From Cyclobacteriaceae bacterium (GTDB lineage Bacteria; Bacteroidota; Bacteroidia; Cytophagales; Cyclobacteriaceae): 64,000 nt of DNA. Both the position numbers and the translations under genes were made by a program. Where the stretch lies: contig JANQSI010000013.1 in the NCBI GenBank assembly GCA_028284125.1, positions 1-64,000 of the forward strand, given 5' to 3'. Positions 1 through 10,793 of this stretch are shown here, in pieces. The notes below the pieces were generated by a model that saw nothing but the letters and a program-made list of their open reading frames with translations, did no database searches and was not told the DNA's origin. The number at the start of each line of letters is the position of its first letter. Position 1 is the first letter of the stretch.

Positions 1-70
<70 letters not shown>

Positions 71-160
71 ATATAAATCTTAATGTATTGTTTAAACCCG
101 GCTACTAACCTCAAATAGAATATTAAGGTTGGAGCTATTTTTTGCTACATAGTTACATCT

Positions 161-172
161 GTTCAAAGAACT
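161..172 (-). promoter_or_regulatory. boxA-like element in the rRNA leader
   Basis: On the minus strand the leader contains GTTCTTTGAACA, resembling the boxA antitermination element of rRNA operons (E. coli TGCTCTTTAACA). It lies about 90 bases upstream of the 16S 5' end and downstream of the promoter. The role as a Nus-factor site is inferred from position and similarity only. Confidence 0.45.
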
Positions 173-256
173 TTTGCTTGACTTTTCAAGCAATGAGAGT
201 TAAAAATTTTCAACGATTTTTTACTCTTTTTTTAGCCTTTCCTCCGAAATCGGACG

Positions 257-289
257 CAAAGATAGAATTATTATTTTTCTAACCGCAAA
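257..289 (-). promoter_or_regulatory. rRNA operon promoter (proximal)
   Basis: On the minus strand TTTG (289-286) is followed after 21 bases by TATCTTTG (264-257), a good match to the Bacteroidota primary-sigma consensus TTTG ... TAnnTTTG. It sits about 190 bases upstream of the 16S 5' end, so it would give a leader with room for boxA. The segment from 71 to 409 has no gene; it holds this promoter, a second -7-like element and a hairpin after purA. Confidence 0.65.
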
Positions 290-361
290 CTTTTCAGGAA
301 ATTATTTAAAAAAATTTTTAGACTTTTTTTCGGTCCAGAAACTTTTTTCTGAAGCGGACGG

Positions 362-369
362 CAAAGATA
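362..369 (-). promoter_or_regulatory. Second -7-like element upstream of the rRNA operon
   Basis: A second TATCTTTG lies at 369-362 on the minus strand, followed by the same kind of GC-rich stretch (CCGTCCG) that follows the proximal copy. No TTTG stands at the expected -33 distance, so this is a weaker promoter candidate. Tandem promoters are usual for rRNA operons, which makes a P1/P2 arrangement plausible. Confidence 0.35.
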
Positions 370-378
370 ACAAAAGCG

Positions 379-403
379 GAGATTTCACCGAATCTGAAAT
401 CTC
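379..403 (-). terminator. Hairpin downstream of purA
   Basis: An 8-bp perfect inverted repeat (GAGATTTC / GAAATCTC, loop of 9) lies just past the purA stop codon. In the purA direction it is followed only by CCGCTTTTG, a weak U tract; in the opposite direction a run of six T follows. It probably ends the rel-fur-STAS-purA transcript before the rRNA promoters, but the poor U tract makes this uncertain. Confidence 0.4.
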
Positions 404-409
404 TTTTTT

Positions 410-2012
<1,603 letters not shown>

Positions 2013-2016
<4 letters not shown>

Positions 2017-2477
2017 GCTGATTTTTTGTTTTCACAGTTTTTCTTGGTACAACTTCCATATAGGATTAACGAGTGATGCAGCACTTCGAATTGCAAAAGT
2101 TGACCAACGGTATTTTGAATATTTTGAATACGCGGATCACAGAACTCATGTACTTTATTGCATTCGGTACATATAAGGTGATCGTGTTGTTTGAACCCGT
2201 ATGATTTTTCAAACTGGGCTAGGTTCTTTCCAAATTGATGTTTTGTTACTAAATCACAATCAACAAGTAAGTCAAGAGTGTTATATACGGTTGCTCTACT
2301 CACGCGGTAATTCTTGTCCTTCATACTTACGTACAAAGCTTCTACATCAAAATGATCGTTTTTAGAATAGATCTCTTCTAGAATCGCAAAGCGTTCTGGA
2401 GTCTTTCTTAAATTCTTCGTTTCAAGGTGCGCTTGAAATATCTTTTTTACTTGTTCGAGTGTATCCTCCGCAACCAT
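2013..2477 (-). CDS. Fur/PerR family metal-dependent repressor
   Basis: A 154-residue Fur-family regulator: N-terminal winged helix with the RVSRATVYNTLDLL recognition segment (about residues 57-70) and a C-terminal metal-binding dimerisation domain with the HDHLICTEC segment and two C-terminal cysteines (CTKKNC) that probably bind structural zinc. Whether it senses iron (Fur), peroxide (PerR) or zinc (Zur) cannot be decided from sequence alone. It lies 30 bases after rel/spoT and overlaps the STAS gene by 4 bases. A TATATTTG (-7-like) lies 4 bases upstream of the ATG, so a nearly leaderless internal promoter is possible. Confidence 0.92.
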
Positions 2478-2507
2478 ATTACAAATATAAGGGATGCTTA
2501 ATCCTGA

Positions 2508-4715
2508 TTAATCTAATCTTGACACTTTAACTACTCCTTGCACTTTTTCTAGTTTTTTGATAAGTGTCCCGATGTGATTCGTGTCTTCTACATACAACTG
2601 GATATTGCCTTCAAAGATTCCGCCATCTGTATTTATTGATAAGGACCGCATGTTTACTTTCAATTCTGAGGAAATGACATTGGATACATCGCTTATTAGT
2701 CCGATTCGATCTGTTCCTATTATAGATAGTGAGGCCTCAAATGAGTGCTTCCTTGATGATGCCCATTTTGCCTTTATTATTCTATATCCATACTTCGACA
2801 AAAGTTCTGCCGCATTAGGACATGTGGTTCGATGAATTTTAACTCCATCACTTACGGTGATAAAGCCGAACACATCATCTCCAGGTATTGGATTACAACA
2901 TTTGGAAAATTTATAATCCACAATGTTGAGATCGTCACCCAGAAGGAGTAAGTCACTTTCGGTGGATTTCGATTTCTTAAGCTTTTCTTCTACCTGGTCA
3001 AACTGATCGACTTCACGAACTGGAGGTGGTGCTTTCTTTTCTTCTTTTTTGAAAGACTTTATGAGTGAGTGATCGATTTTTCCTGTACCGACTAGATACA
3101 TGAGATCGGGCACTGACTTTGCGTCAAAGAAATCCGCAATGCGTTGGAGATTATCTTGGTGATACTCCATCTTCAATTGCTTGAGTTTTCTCTTTACAAT
3201 TTCTCTACCTTCTTCAACAATACCTTTTCTCTCTTCTTTTAGCGCATCCTTTATTTTGGATTTGGCTTTTGAGCTAACGACGTATTGAAGCCAGTTTTCA
3301 TTTGGTCGTTGTTTTTTTGAGGTTAGTATCTCTACTTGATCTCCATTCTTAAGTTTGAAGTTGAGCGGAACTAATTTCTGATTGACTTTTGCTCCCAGAC
3401 AATGAGAACCTACTTCGGTATGAATGTCAAAAGCAAAATCAAGAGCTGTCGCTTCGGCTGGTAATGTTATTAGGTCTCCTTTTGGTGTAAATACGAAAAC
3501 TTCATCTGAGTAAAGGTTGGATCGGAAGTCGTCAATAAACTCGATTGCACTTCCGTCATTTTGCGCAAGGATTTCACGAACATTTCCAATCCACATTTCT
3601 AAACCAGTTTCATCAGAGTTGTTGGATCCGTCTTTGTATTTCCAATGTGCAGCATAGCCCTTTTCGGCAATTTCATCCATCCGTTTCGTTCGGATCTGTA
3701 CTTCTACCCATTGTCCTTTGTCACTCATTACAGTCGTATGAAGTGATTCATATCCATTTGCTTTTGGAATGCTAATCCAATCCCTAAGTCTATCTGGGTT
3801 TGGCTGATAGTAATCTGTGACGAAGGAATATACTTGCCAGCAAAGCGATTTTTCTAATTCAAGTGGGACGTCCAGGATTATTCGAATGGCAAAAAGGTCG
3901 TACACTTCTTCGAATGGGACGGCCTGCTTTTTCATTTTGTTCCAAATCGAGTGGACCGATTTTGGACGCCCTTTTATTTCATAATCAACTTTGAGTTTTG
4001 CCAGGTTATCCTTGATTGGTTTGATGAAACTTCGAATGAATTTACTTCTGGCATCTTTCGTCGCATTGATTTTTTGGGTGATCTCATTATAGATTTCCAG
4101 TTCGCTGTATTTCAAATACAGGTCTTCCATTTCTGATTTGAATGCGTACAAGCCGAGTCGATGCGCTAGAGGGGCATATAAATAAATGGTTTCGTTGGCT
4201 ATTTTCAACTGCTTGTTTCGCGGCATGCTTTCAAGAGTCCGCATGTTATGCAGCCGATCAGCTAATTTGATCAGGATCACTCTTACATCGTCAGAAAGTG
4301 TCAGTAGCATTTTTCTGAAGTTCTCTGCTTGCTGCGAACTTCCGTATTCAAACACTCCGGATATTTTCGTGAGGCCATCGATTATCGTAGCCACTTTTGC
4401 TCCGAAAAGCCTTTCTATATCTTCTATTTCATAATCGGTGTCTTCAACCACATCGTGCAAGAGCGCTGAGATGATCGAGGTGGTTCCTAAACCTATTTCT
4501 GTTATGCAGATTTCCGCTACTTCAAGTGGGTGAAAAATGTATGGCTCGCCTGACTTTCTCCTCATTCCGCTGTGAGCTTCCATCGAAGTGTTGAAGGCCT
4601 TTTTTATTAGCTTGGCATCTCCTTCTTTGAGAATGGGTTTTGCCTTACGAAGCATCCGTCTGTAACGGCGAATAATCTGTTTTCTCTCTTCTTCTAAATC
4701 TTCTTCTACAACCAT
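2508..4715 (-). CDS. Bifunctional (p)ppGpp synthetase/hydrolase, RelA/SpoT family
   Basis: Makes and degrades the alarmone (p)ppGpp. The 735 residues fit the long Rel/SpoT architecture: HD hydrolase domain with intact HD (87-88) and ED (91-92) motifs, so hydrolysis is expected; synthetase domain with the IPKANGYESLHT segment near residue 320; a TGS domain near 405-465; a linker with charged residues; and a C-terminal ACT domain (about 660-735). It heads the operon rel-fur-STAS-purA. Coupling to purA is notable because alarmone signalling and purine nucleotide supply are linked. I leave the symbol blank because rel and spoT are both used for such single bifunctional enzymes. Confidence 0.95.
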   Translation of the reverse strand: MVVEEDLEEERKQIIRRYRRMLRKAKPILKEGDAKLIKKAFNTSMEAHSGMRRKSGEPYIFHPLEVAEICITEIGLGTTSIISALLHDVVEDTDYEIEDIERLFGAKVATIIDGLTKISGVFEYGSSQQAENFRKMLLTLSDDVRVILIKLADRLHNMRTLESMPRNKQLKIANETIYLYAPLAHRLGLYAFKSEMEDLYLKYSELEIYNEITQKINATKDARSKFIRSFIKPIKDNLAKLKVDYEIKGRPKSVHSIWNKMKKQAVPFEEVYDLFAIRIILDVPLELEKSLCWQVYSFVTDYYQPNPDRLRDWISIPKANGYESLHTTVMSDKGQWVEVQIRTKRMDEIAEKGYAAHWKYKDGSNNSDETGLEMWIGNVREILAQNDGSAIEFIDDFRSNLYSDEVFVFTPKGDLITLPAEATALDFAFDIHTEVGSHCLGAKVNQKLVPLNFKLKNGDQVEILTSKKQRPNENWLQYVVSSKAKSKIKDALKEERKGIVEEGREIVKRKLKQLKMEYHQDNLQRIADFFDAKSVPDLMYLVGTGKIDHSLIKSFKKEEKKAPPPVREVDQFDQVEEKLKKSKSTESDLLLLGDDLNIVDYKFSKCCNPIPGDDVFGFITVSDGVKIHRTTCPNAAELLSKYGYRIIKAKWASSRKHSFEASLSIIGTDRIGLISDVSNVISSELKVNMRSLSINTDGGIFEGNIQLYVEDTNHIGTLIKKLEKVQGVVKVSRLD

Positions 4716-4737
4716 AAACTAATTACTTTCTCCAGCC

Positions 4738-4767
4738 TTGTTCAATAAAAAATATTCCCTAAATTTG
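4738..4767 (+). promoter_or_regulatory. tRNA-Leu promoter
   Basis: TTG (4738-4740), a 19-base spacer and TAAATTTG (4760-4767) match the Bacteroidota -33/-7 consensus. The predicted start of transcription is about 40 bases upstream of the mature tRNA. Confidence 0.65.
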
Positions 4768-4812
4768 CGTTCCAATTTTTTGGATGCGTTCAATAATCCA
4801 TCTAAAAAATAA

Positions 4813-4894
4813 GCGGATGTGGCGAAATTGGTAGACGCACTAGACTTAGGATCTAGCGCCGCGAGGCATGGGGGTTCGAGTCCCTCCATCCGCA
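4813..4894 (+). tRNA. tRNA-Leu (anticodon UAG)
   Basis: An 82-base tRNA with acceptor stem GCGGATG/CATCCGC and discriminator A, a leucine-type D arm (GGCGAAATTGGTAGACGC), anticodon arm around TAG in the loop CTTAGGA, a long variable arm, and the T arm with GGTTCGAGTCC. The CCA end is not encoded. It reads CUN leucine codons. It has its own promoter upstream and a hairpin terminator 8 bases downstream, so it seems to be a single-gene transcript. Confidence 0.96.
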
Positions 4895-4902
4895 CAACAA
4901 AA

Positions 4903-4962
4903 GAGCCCTCTCTCCTGATTCTAGTCCCGGTTATCGGGATCGGGACAAGTGAGAGGGTTTTT
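4903..4962 (+). terminator. Rho-independent terminator after tRNA-Leu, with nested palindrome
   Basis: Outer stem CCCTCTC (4906-4912) pairs with GAGAGGG (4951-4957) and is followed by five T. Inside the loop is a second inverted repeat, GTCCCG (4924-4929) with CGGGAC (4941-4946). The whole could form a two-tier hairpin. It lies only 28 bases before the trigger factor start. Confidence 0.75.
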
Positions 4963-4989
4963 ACTTTATAACAACCAAACATTAAAACG

Positions 4990-6303
4990 TTGGAGATTTC
5001 TTTTGACAAAACGGATAAAACACAAGGTCTAATTAAAATTAGCGTAAACAAGGCTGATTTTCAACCCGGTGTTGACCAAAAAATTAAGGAGTACAGTCGA
5101 ACTGCTAATATCAAAGGATTCAGAAAGGGAAAAGTTCCTCCTGGCATGATCAAGAAAATGTATGGGTCTGCGCTGATTGTTGAGGAAATCAACAAGCTGG
5201 TTTCTGACAAATTGAATAGTTACTTGCGAGAAGGTGAGACTCAATTTCTTGGCGAACCACTACCTGAAAAAACTGACGATTCTTACGACTGGGAAAATCA
5301 AGAAGATTTCGAATTCAATTATCAGATCGGTTATGCACAACCTTTTGATTTGAAGGTTGACAAAAAACTCAAAATAGAGAAGTACTCCATCAAAGTGGAC
5401 GATTCTGTGATTGATGAGACCATCGAGAATCTTCAACGGCAGTTTGGAGAAATGGAAAATCCGAACGTGAGCTCGGAAAAGGACACTGTATTTGGTCAGG
5501 CAACAAGTTCTGATGGACTCCTCGATCAAGAAATAAGCATTGATCTTCGTGACATTGAGAAATCATCTCTCAAGAAGTTGGTGGGAATCGAGGTGGATTC
5601 TAAAGTTCAACTGGACGTTAAGAAGAGTTTTAAAAATGAAAATGCCATTAGAAACCAGTTGCGACTGAATGATGATGATTTCAAAAAGCTTAAGAAGTTC
5701 GATTTCCAATTAAAAGGAATCAATCACCATAAATTAGCTCCTGTTGATCAGACTTTGTTTGACAAGTCATTCGGAGAAGGTCAAGTGAATGATGAGCAGG
5801 AGTTTAGAATCAAAGTGAAGGAGGCGGTTTCCAAGAATTACGAATCTGAAAGTGAGAAATTTTTCGAGATCCAATTGATTGAAAGGCTTTCAGAAAAAGC
5901 TAAGATTGAATTGCCAGATGAGTTCTTGAAAAAATGGCTTTTGAAAACGAATGAAAATCTAACGGAAGAACTCCTGGATTTGGAATATGGGACTTATGCC
6001 AAAGAACTACGTTGGTCTTTGGTAAGAAATAAAATCTTGAAAGATCAGGAAATCAAAGTTGAGCATGAGGATGTAACCAATGAAGCAAAAGAGCTAATCA
6101 AGCAACAGTTTGCAGGATCAGGTCTTCCTGAAATGAATGATCAGTTGGATACTTTCGCGAATAACTACCTTCAGGCCGAAAATGGTGAAAACTACATGAA
6201 AGTTTTCAACAAAGTACAAGGCAACAAAGTAATTGATTATATAAAAGGTGAGGCTACTATTAAGGAAAAACAGGTGAGTTTGGATGAATTTAGAAAGCTC
6301 TAG
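4990..6303 (+). CDS. tig: Trigger factor (ribosome-associated chaperone / peptidyl-prolyl isomerase)
   Basis: Ribosome-docked chaperone for nascent chains. The 437 residues include the N-terminal ribosome-binding domain with the signature NIKGFRKGKVP (about residues 39-49), followed by a divergent PPIase region and a long helical C-terminal arm region. The start is TTG: an in-frame stop lies at 4969-4971, the first ATG would remove the ribosome-binding signature, and the TTG start gives the N terminus usual in Bacteroidota. The gene is followed by its own terminator, then by clpP-clpX, a classical neighbourhood linking folding and degradation of new proteins. Confidence 0.93.
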   Translation: MEISFDKTDKTQGLIKISVNKADFQPGVDQKIKEYSRTANIKGFRKGKVPPGMIKKMYGSALIVEEINKLVSDKLNSYLREGETQFLGEPLPEKTDDSYDWENQEDFEFNYQIGYAQPFDLKVDKKLKIEKYSIKVDDSVIDETIENLQRQFGEMENPNVSSEKDTVFGQATSSDGLLDQEISIDLRDIEKSSLKKLVGIEVDSKVQLDVKKSFKNENAIRNQLRLNDDDFKKLKKFDFQLKGINHHKLAPVDQTLFDKSFGEGQVNDEQEFRIKVKEAVSKNYESESEKFFEIQLIERLSEKAKIELPDEFLKKWLLKTNENLTEELLDLEYGTYAKELRWSLVRNKILKDQEIKVEHEDVTNEAKELIKQQFAGSGLPEMNDQLDTFANNYLQAENGENYMKVFNKVQGNKVIDYIKGEATIKEKQVSLDEFRKL

Positions 6304-6337
6304 AAGGAACTAAGGCTCATCGAAAACAGTTACAAAT

Positions 6338-6366
6338 AAGTCTCTAATAACTAGGGACTTTTTTAT
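6338..6366 (+). terminator. Terminator between tig and clpP
   Basis: AAGTCTC (6338-6344) pairs with GGGACTT (6354-6360, one G-U pair), followed by a T-rich tract. It lies about 35 bases past the tig stop and separates tig from clpP. Confidence 0.7.
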
Positions 6367-6393
6367 TTTTACAACCATTCTTAAAAACAGATA

Positions 6394-7062
6394 ATGATAA
6401 ATACCGAGGAACTAAGAAAATTCGCTGTTAAAGATCAAAACATCAGCGGCACGGCTTTTGATGATTATGTTCATCATGTTGAATCGATGACACGATCGGT
6501 TATTGAGGAACGCCCGACAAGATTTGCCGAGATTGATGTTTTCTCGCGACTGATCATGGATCGCATCATTTTCTTAGGAATGCAGGTAGAAGAAAATATC
6601 GCCAATATTATTACTGCTCAATTGTTATTTCTCGAATCAGTTGATTCTAAGAAAGACATTTTGCTCTATGTCAACAGTCCTGGAGGATCAGTATATGCCG
6701 GACTTGGGATGTATGACACGATGCAATATGTTGGTCCTGATGTGGCTACTATTTGCACGGGAATGGCAGCTTCGATGGCAGCTGTATTACTTGCCGGTGG
6801 TGCAGAAAAGAAAAGGTCAGCTCTTCCTCATGCGCGAATTATGATTCACCAGCCAAGTGGTGGTATGCAAGGGCAATCTCGGGATATGGAAATAACGTTA
6901 AAGCAAATGCAGGAATTAAGGAAAGACCTTTATGAAATTCTTTCCAAGCATTCGGGCAAATCGTATAAAGAAATAGAAAAGGACTCTGATCGTGATTATT
7001 GGATGCGTGCTGAGGAGGCAAAAGCCTACGGGTTGATCGACGAAGTTCTTGTCAAAAGTTAA
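6394..7062 (+). CDS. clpP: ATP-dependent Clp protease proteolytic subunit
   Basis: Serine protease that forms the barrel-shaped chamber used with Clp ATPases. At 222 residues it has normal length, and the catalytic triad can be placed at Ser127 (in [10 protein letters not shown]), His152 (in MIHQPSGG) and Asp201 (in DRDYWM). The segment before the serine reads TGMAAS rather than the common GQAAS, a small variation. It starts after the tig terminator and ends 5 bases before clpX, so clpP and clpX form one operon. The enzyme degrades unfolded and tagged proteins in the cytoplasm. Confidence 0.97.
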   Translation: MINTEELRKFAVKDQNISGTAFDDYVHHVESMTRSVIEERPTRFAEIDVFSRLIMDRIIFLGMQVEENIANIITAQLLFLESVDSKKDILLYVNSPGGSVYAGLGMYDTMQYVGPDVATICTGMAASMAAVLLAGGAEKKRSALPHARIMIHQPSGGMQGQSRDMEITLKQMQELRKDLYEILSKHSGKSYKEIEKDSDRDYWMRAEEAKAYGLIDEVLVKS

Positions 7063-7067
7063 AAATT

Positions 7068-8297
7068 ATGGCTCAGGTTACGTGCAGTTTTTGTGGTAGA
7101 AATAAGAAAGATGTAGATCTTATGATCTCCGGCATCCATGCACACATATGTGATAAGTGTATTGCCCAGGCACAACAAATCCTGAACGAAGAACTCAAAA
7201 CGACTTCTGACACTGAAGCTCCTAACTTCAAACTGATCAAACCGGCAGATATGAAAGCTCATTTGGATGAGTTTGTCATTGGGCAGGATGAGGCCAAAAA
7301 ATATATATCTGTGGCTGTTTACAATCACTACAAGCGATTGATGCAGAAAAATGATTCGGATGATATTGTAATTGAAAAATCCAATATTGTAATGGTGGGT
7401 CAGACAGGGACTGGGAAAACGTACTTAGCTAGAACTTTGGCTAAGATTTTACAGGTTCCTTTCTGTATAGCTGATGCCACAGTTCTTACTGAAGCTGGTT
7501 ATGTGGGAGAAGATGTTGAAAGTATTTTGACTAGACTTCTTCAATCAGCCAATTACGATGTTGATGCAGCTGAGAAAGGGATTGTTTACATTGATGAACT
7601 TGACAAGATTGCCAGAAAATCTGATAATCCTTCGATCACAAGGGATGTTAGCGGTGAGGGTGTTCAACAAGCATTATTGAAATTACTAGAAGGAACTTCA
7701 GTTAACGTTCCGCCTCAAGGTGGAAGAAAACACCCGGATCAGAAAATGATCACTGTGAATACTGAGCATATTCTTTTCATTTGTGGTGGAGCTTTTGACG
7801 GCATTGAAAGACACATTGCAAATCGTTTGAATACCAAGCCGATTGGTTTTGCTAGTGATAATGATTTCAATTCCGGCGTTATTGATAAGGAAAACTTACT
7901 TCAGTACATCACTGCTCAAGACATCAAGAGTTATGGATTGATTCCTGAATTGATTGGTCGTCTTCCTGTTCTTACTCATCTTGACCCATTGAATGAAGCG
8001 GCATTAAAGCAAATCTTGACAGAACCTAAAAATGCACTTATCAAGCAGTACACCAAACTGTTTGAAATGGAAGATGTTAAATTGGAGATCAAGGACAAAG
8101 CACTTGACTATATTGTTGGCAAAGCATTAGAATTCAAGCTTGGTGCCAGAGGTCTTCGGTCTATCTGTGAAGCCATTATTACTGATGCGATGTTTGAGTT
8201 GCCTTCCAATAAGGATATTAAAGAAATCGTCATCACTAAGGATTACGCGACTGAGAAGTTCGAAAAGTCCAAGTTTAATAAGCTACGAGCTGCTTGA
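7068..8297 (+). CDS. clpX: ATP-dependent Clp protease ATP-binding subunit ClpX
   Basis: AAA+ unfoldase that recognises substrates and feeds them to ClpP. It has the N-terminal zinc-binding domain with Cys6, Cys9, Cys28 and Cys31, Walker A GQTGTGKT (111-118), the GYVGEDVES pore loop, a Walker [12 protein letters not shown], and the C-terminal small AAA domain. The length of 409 residues is typical. It follows clpP by 5 bases. Its last 15 bases overlap the end of the convergent LpxB-like gene, so no separate terminator exists between them. Confidence 0.97.
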   Translation: MAQVTCSFCGRNKKDVDLMISGIHAHICDKCIAQAQQILNEELKTTSDTEAPNFKLIKPADMKAHLDEFVIGQDEAKKYISVAVYNHYKRLMQKNDSDDIVIEKSNIVMVGQTGTGKTYLARTLAKILQVPFCIADATVLTEAGYVGEDVESILTRLLQSANYDVDAAEKGIVYIDELDKIARKSDNPSITRDVSGEGVQQALLKLLEGTSVNVPPQGGRKHPDQKMITVNTEHILFICGGAFDGIERHIANRLNTKPIGFASDNDFNSGVIDKENLLQYITAQDIKSYGLIPELIGRLPVLTHLDPLNEAALKQILTEPKNALIKQYTKLFEMEDVKLEIKDKALDYIVGKALEFKLGARGLRSICEAIITDAMFELPSNKDIKEIVITKDYATEKFEKSKFNKLRAA

Positions 8298-9224
8298 TTC
8301 TAGAAAGTCAACGATAATCTGAGCTGCTTTTTTGGAAGCTCTTTCGTGACCGATTTTGTTTTTGATCTCCTGATATTCATCTAGCATTGTTGCGCAATAC
8401 TGTTGATCATTTAAGATCAAGTCCATTTCTTGCTTAATCTCGGTTGTAGTCTGTAATTCCTTAACTACTTGTTTCCCTGCTATTGAATTGACTACTGATG
8501 CCTTTCTCGGCTTTTTAAAGAAGCTGAATTTGGACTCCTGTCCTTTTATGATGATCTGAGGACAATTCAGAAAAACGGCTTCCAGGTTTGATTGGTCTGA
8601 ACTTGTTATTGCCAGGTTGCATTGCTTTAGGAGGTCGAATGTTTTGTCAGCATAAAATGTGACATTCGGTAATTTGGTGATTTTGTTTCTATTCTTATCT
8701 CCATCTCCTGTTGAAATATGAAAGTTAGATTTTGGAGATTCTTTGATGATAGAATTAATCTTCTTGATTGCTGATTGATTGAGTTTTTCTTCAAGTATTA
8801 GCGCAATGTTTACCGCATGATCATCTAATGAAAAGTCTTCCTCAAACTCATAGTCTTTGACTAGATCTAGAATTGGATTTCCAATGTAATGTTCAAATTC
8901 CGATTCTTGATTTTGAGGAAGAGTAAGTAATGTAAGGTCCGGTTTACCTCCATTGAGTTTCTTGGAGAAACTCAAATCGTAATAGCAATTCCTGATGCCT
9001 TGTCTTTTGGCATACGAAAAAAGCTTGGCATTCAATTTATTCGGACCGACGACAATAAGTAAGTCCGGATCGAATGCTTTCAATTTCCTTTTTACTTCCC
9101 GAAATTGAATCGGCAATTGAAGTTTTTCGATTTCAGATCGAATGTCTTGGATTGATAGCTGATCTGCTAGTTTGTTCCCAATGGTAGCTTCGAGTTTGTT
9201 GCTCGCAATAATTAAGTATTTCAT
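8283..9224 (-). CDS. Degenerate LpxB-like (lipid-A-disaccharide synthase related) protein
   Basis: A 313-residue protein resembling the second halves of both domains of LpxB, a GT-B glycosyltransferase of lipid A synthesis. Matching stretches are [13 protein letters not shown] and the following [19 protein letters not shown] (compare the IGH segment of LpxB), and [21 protein letters not shown] near residues 205-225. It is about 60 residues shorter than LpxB at the N terminus and lacks the GExSGD loop, the catalytic aspartate segment, the SPSVWAW segment and the LLPGSR nucleotide-sugar motif. It may be a pseudoenzyme or a glycosyltransferase with a new role. It overlaps the clpX end by 15 bases (convergent). 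The family link is an inference from remembered motifs. Confidence 0.6.
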   Translation of the reverse strand: MKYLIIASNKLEATIGNKLADQLSIQDIRSEIEKLQLPIQFREVKRKLKAFDPDLLIVVGPNKLNAKLFSYAKRQGIRNCYYDLSFSKKLNGGKPDLTLLTLPQNQESEFEHYIGNPILDLVKDYEFEEDFSLDDHAVNIALILEEKLNQSAIKKINSIIKESPKSNFHISTGDGDKNRNKITKLPNVTFYADKTFDLLKQCNLAITSSDQSNLEAVFLNCPQIIIKGQESKFSFFKKPRKASVVNSIAGKQVVKELQTTTEIKQEMDLILNDQQYCATMLDEYQEIKNKIGHERASKKAAQIIVDFLESSSS

Positions 9225-9297
9225 TCAATTTTACACGCCATCCATATCACAAGTCTAAGAATTTCATACGTAAGATCATTGCGACATATATCTCTAA

Positions 9298-9328
9298 AAC
9301 AAAAAAAGGGCGCCGAATGGCGCCCTTT
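9298..9328 (-). terminator. Terminator of the SusC/SusD operon
   Basis: GGGCGCC (9308-9314) pairs with GGCGCCC (9319-9325) around a GAAT loop. In the minus direction the stem is followed by a run of seven T, making a strong intrinsic terminator about 22 bases past the susD-like stop. Confidence 0.85.
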
Positions 9329-9349
9329 CAATTACTTAGATTCTAGTTA

Positions 9350-10783
9350 TTAATGAAATGGCAATACTGCCGCGTCTGCTTTGTTAGCAACTAGGATCGC
9401 ATTTACATTGTGTGTGATTACACAAGTTTCTGCTCCTGCTGTGCTTGCATCATAGGTGATAGCATCCATGTTAGTAGGAAGGAATGCTGGGACAGCAGCA
9501 GTAATATCACTAGCAGTGATATTCGCATTAGATAACTGCTCAACTTCAGATACTGGAAGCTTAATTCCAAGATCCATCCATCTTCTTCCTTCTGCGATGA
9601 AGATTTCCTGTCTCATCAAATACAATGCTTCCAGGTAATCATCCTCAGTTACCAATGCATCAATATCTGCATCAACCAAAGAAGTACCAGAAATTACCGG
9701 AATTGTTACCGGAGCAGTTCTGTCAAGTACAAGTCCGGCTCTAGCAGCTTCGCCAGCAAATGCAACAGTAGCTGTAGTTACATCTGGTCGATTAAACGTG
9801 CTAGTAGTCGCATCATTTGTACGTCCTTCAACTGAATCATCGAAGGTAGCAGTAGCTCTAGTTCCCACTAGTGCAATGATTGCTTTCATCGTAGTATTCG
9901 CTCCAGCAAGGTTTCCATCAGCAATTTGTCCTTCTGCTATTATTAGATGAGCCTCCTCGATTTTCTGAATGTAAATCGGGCTGTCCTCTGTAGCTGAGAT
10001 TGCATATTGCTTAGGATCCAAGAAGTCGAGACTTGGTAATGGCTGCAGGTCATCGAAATTACCTCGATCTTGCAATGCATCTTGAAGATCACCATCAGGT
10101 AAGTTAACGGCATCATACTCTACTGTTCTCAAGTAAGCAGCATCTGCTGTAATTGCTTCACCAGCTTTTGCAACTGCATTCGCTTGATCTCCAGAGAAGT
10201 AATAAGCTCGAGCTAGTGCTAACTTATAAGATGCGTTTGCAGCATCCAATGCTTCAGCAGCCTGGAAATCAGAAATTGCATTCGCAATGTGAGTTGCGGC
10301 AGGTATTGCTGCTTCTCCTGGCACGTCCGGTAAGGTCTTAAAGATCTCACCAGCTAGCAAGTAAGCCCATCCCCTGTGGAAGTGAAGTTCAGCCAACTGA
10401 GCGTTCGTAGCTTCTGTATCACCCGGATGAATGGCGTTAATTCCTGTATTTGCACTTTCCTTCAAGTCAGCAATATCAAATGCCAGGGCATTCACATCTG
10501 CATCATTGAATCGGATGTCTAAAGCGTCAAACGCCTGATTAAAGAACGTCTGCGTGTTCACGTAGTTATCTGTAGCAAGTTCACCGATAACCAAAACTTC
10601 ATTATACGTCAAGGCCATTTGCCTTTGTAGACCAACCATCCATAAGGAGGTTGAGTTGGGAGTTCCAACAATGGTTTCCTCTGTTACGTTTGGATTCACG
10701 ACATTGGTAGGATCAGTCAGATCACATCCATTCATTAACCAAGCGGCACAGAAAACTATTAATGATATTCTAATTTTTTTCAT
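9350..10783 (-). CDS. SusD/RagB-family outer-membrane lipoprotein
   Basis: Surface-exposed substrate-binding lipoprotein that acts as the lid of a SusC-type transporter. The 477 residues start with a signal peptide and lipobox (AWLMNGC, Cys20), and contain TPR-like helical stretches such as AELHFHRGWAYLLAGEIF and a late RQEIFIAEGRRWMDLG segment typical of SusD proteins. It lies 10 bases after the susC-like gene and before a strong terminator, so the two form an operon. No glycoside hydrolase, sulfatase, peptidase or regulator adjoins the pair, so the ligand cannot be named; sugar, peptide or other nutrients are all possible. Confidence 0.88.
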   Translation of the reverse strand: MKKIRISLIVFCAAWLMNGCDLTDPTNVVNPNVTEETIVGTPNSTSLWMVGLQRQMALTYNEVLVIGELATDNYVNTQTFFNQAFDALDIRFNDADVNALAFDIADLKESANTGINAIHPGDTEATNAQLAELHFHRGWAYLLAGEIFKTLPDVPGEAAIPAATHIANAISDFQAAEALDAANASYKLALARAYYFSGDQANAVAKAGEAITADAAYLRTVEYDAVNLPDGDLQDALQDRGNFDDLQPLPSLDFLDPKQYAISATEDSPIYIQKIEEAHLIIAEGQIADGNLAGANTTMKAIIALVGTRATATFDDSVEGRTNDATTSTFNRPDVTTATVAFAGEAARAGLVLDRTAPVTIPVISGTSLVDADIDALVTEDDYLEALYLMRQEIFIAEGRRWMDLGIKLPVSEVEQLSNANITASDITAAVPAFLPTNMDAITYDASTAGAETCVITHNVNAILVANKADAAVLPFH

Positions 10784-10793
10784 GATTCCCTAA

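Noticed and set aside
4719-5051. Minus-strand 110-residue reading frame across tRNA-Leu
   Set aside because: It reads the antisense of the tRNA (GLEPPCLAALDPKSSA-type peptide), a known annotation artefact, and overlaps the terminator and tig start.
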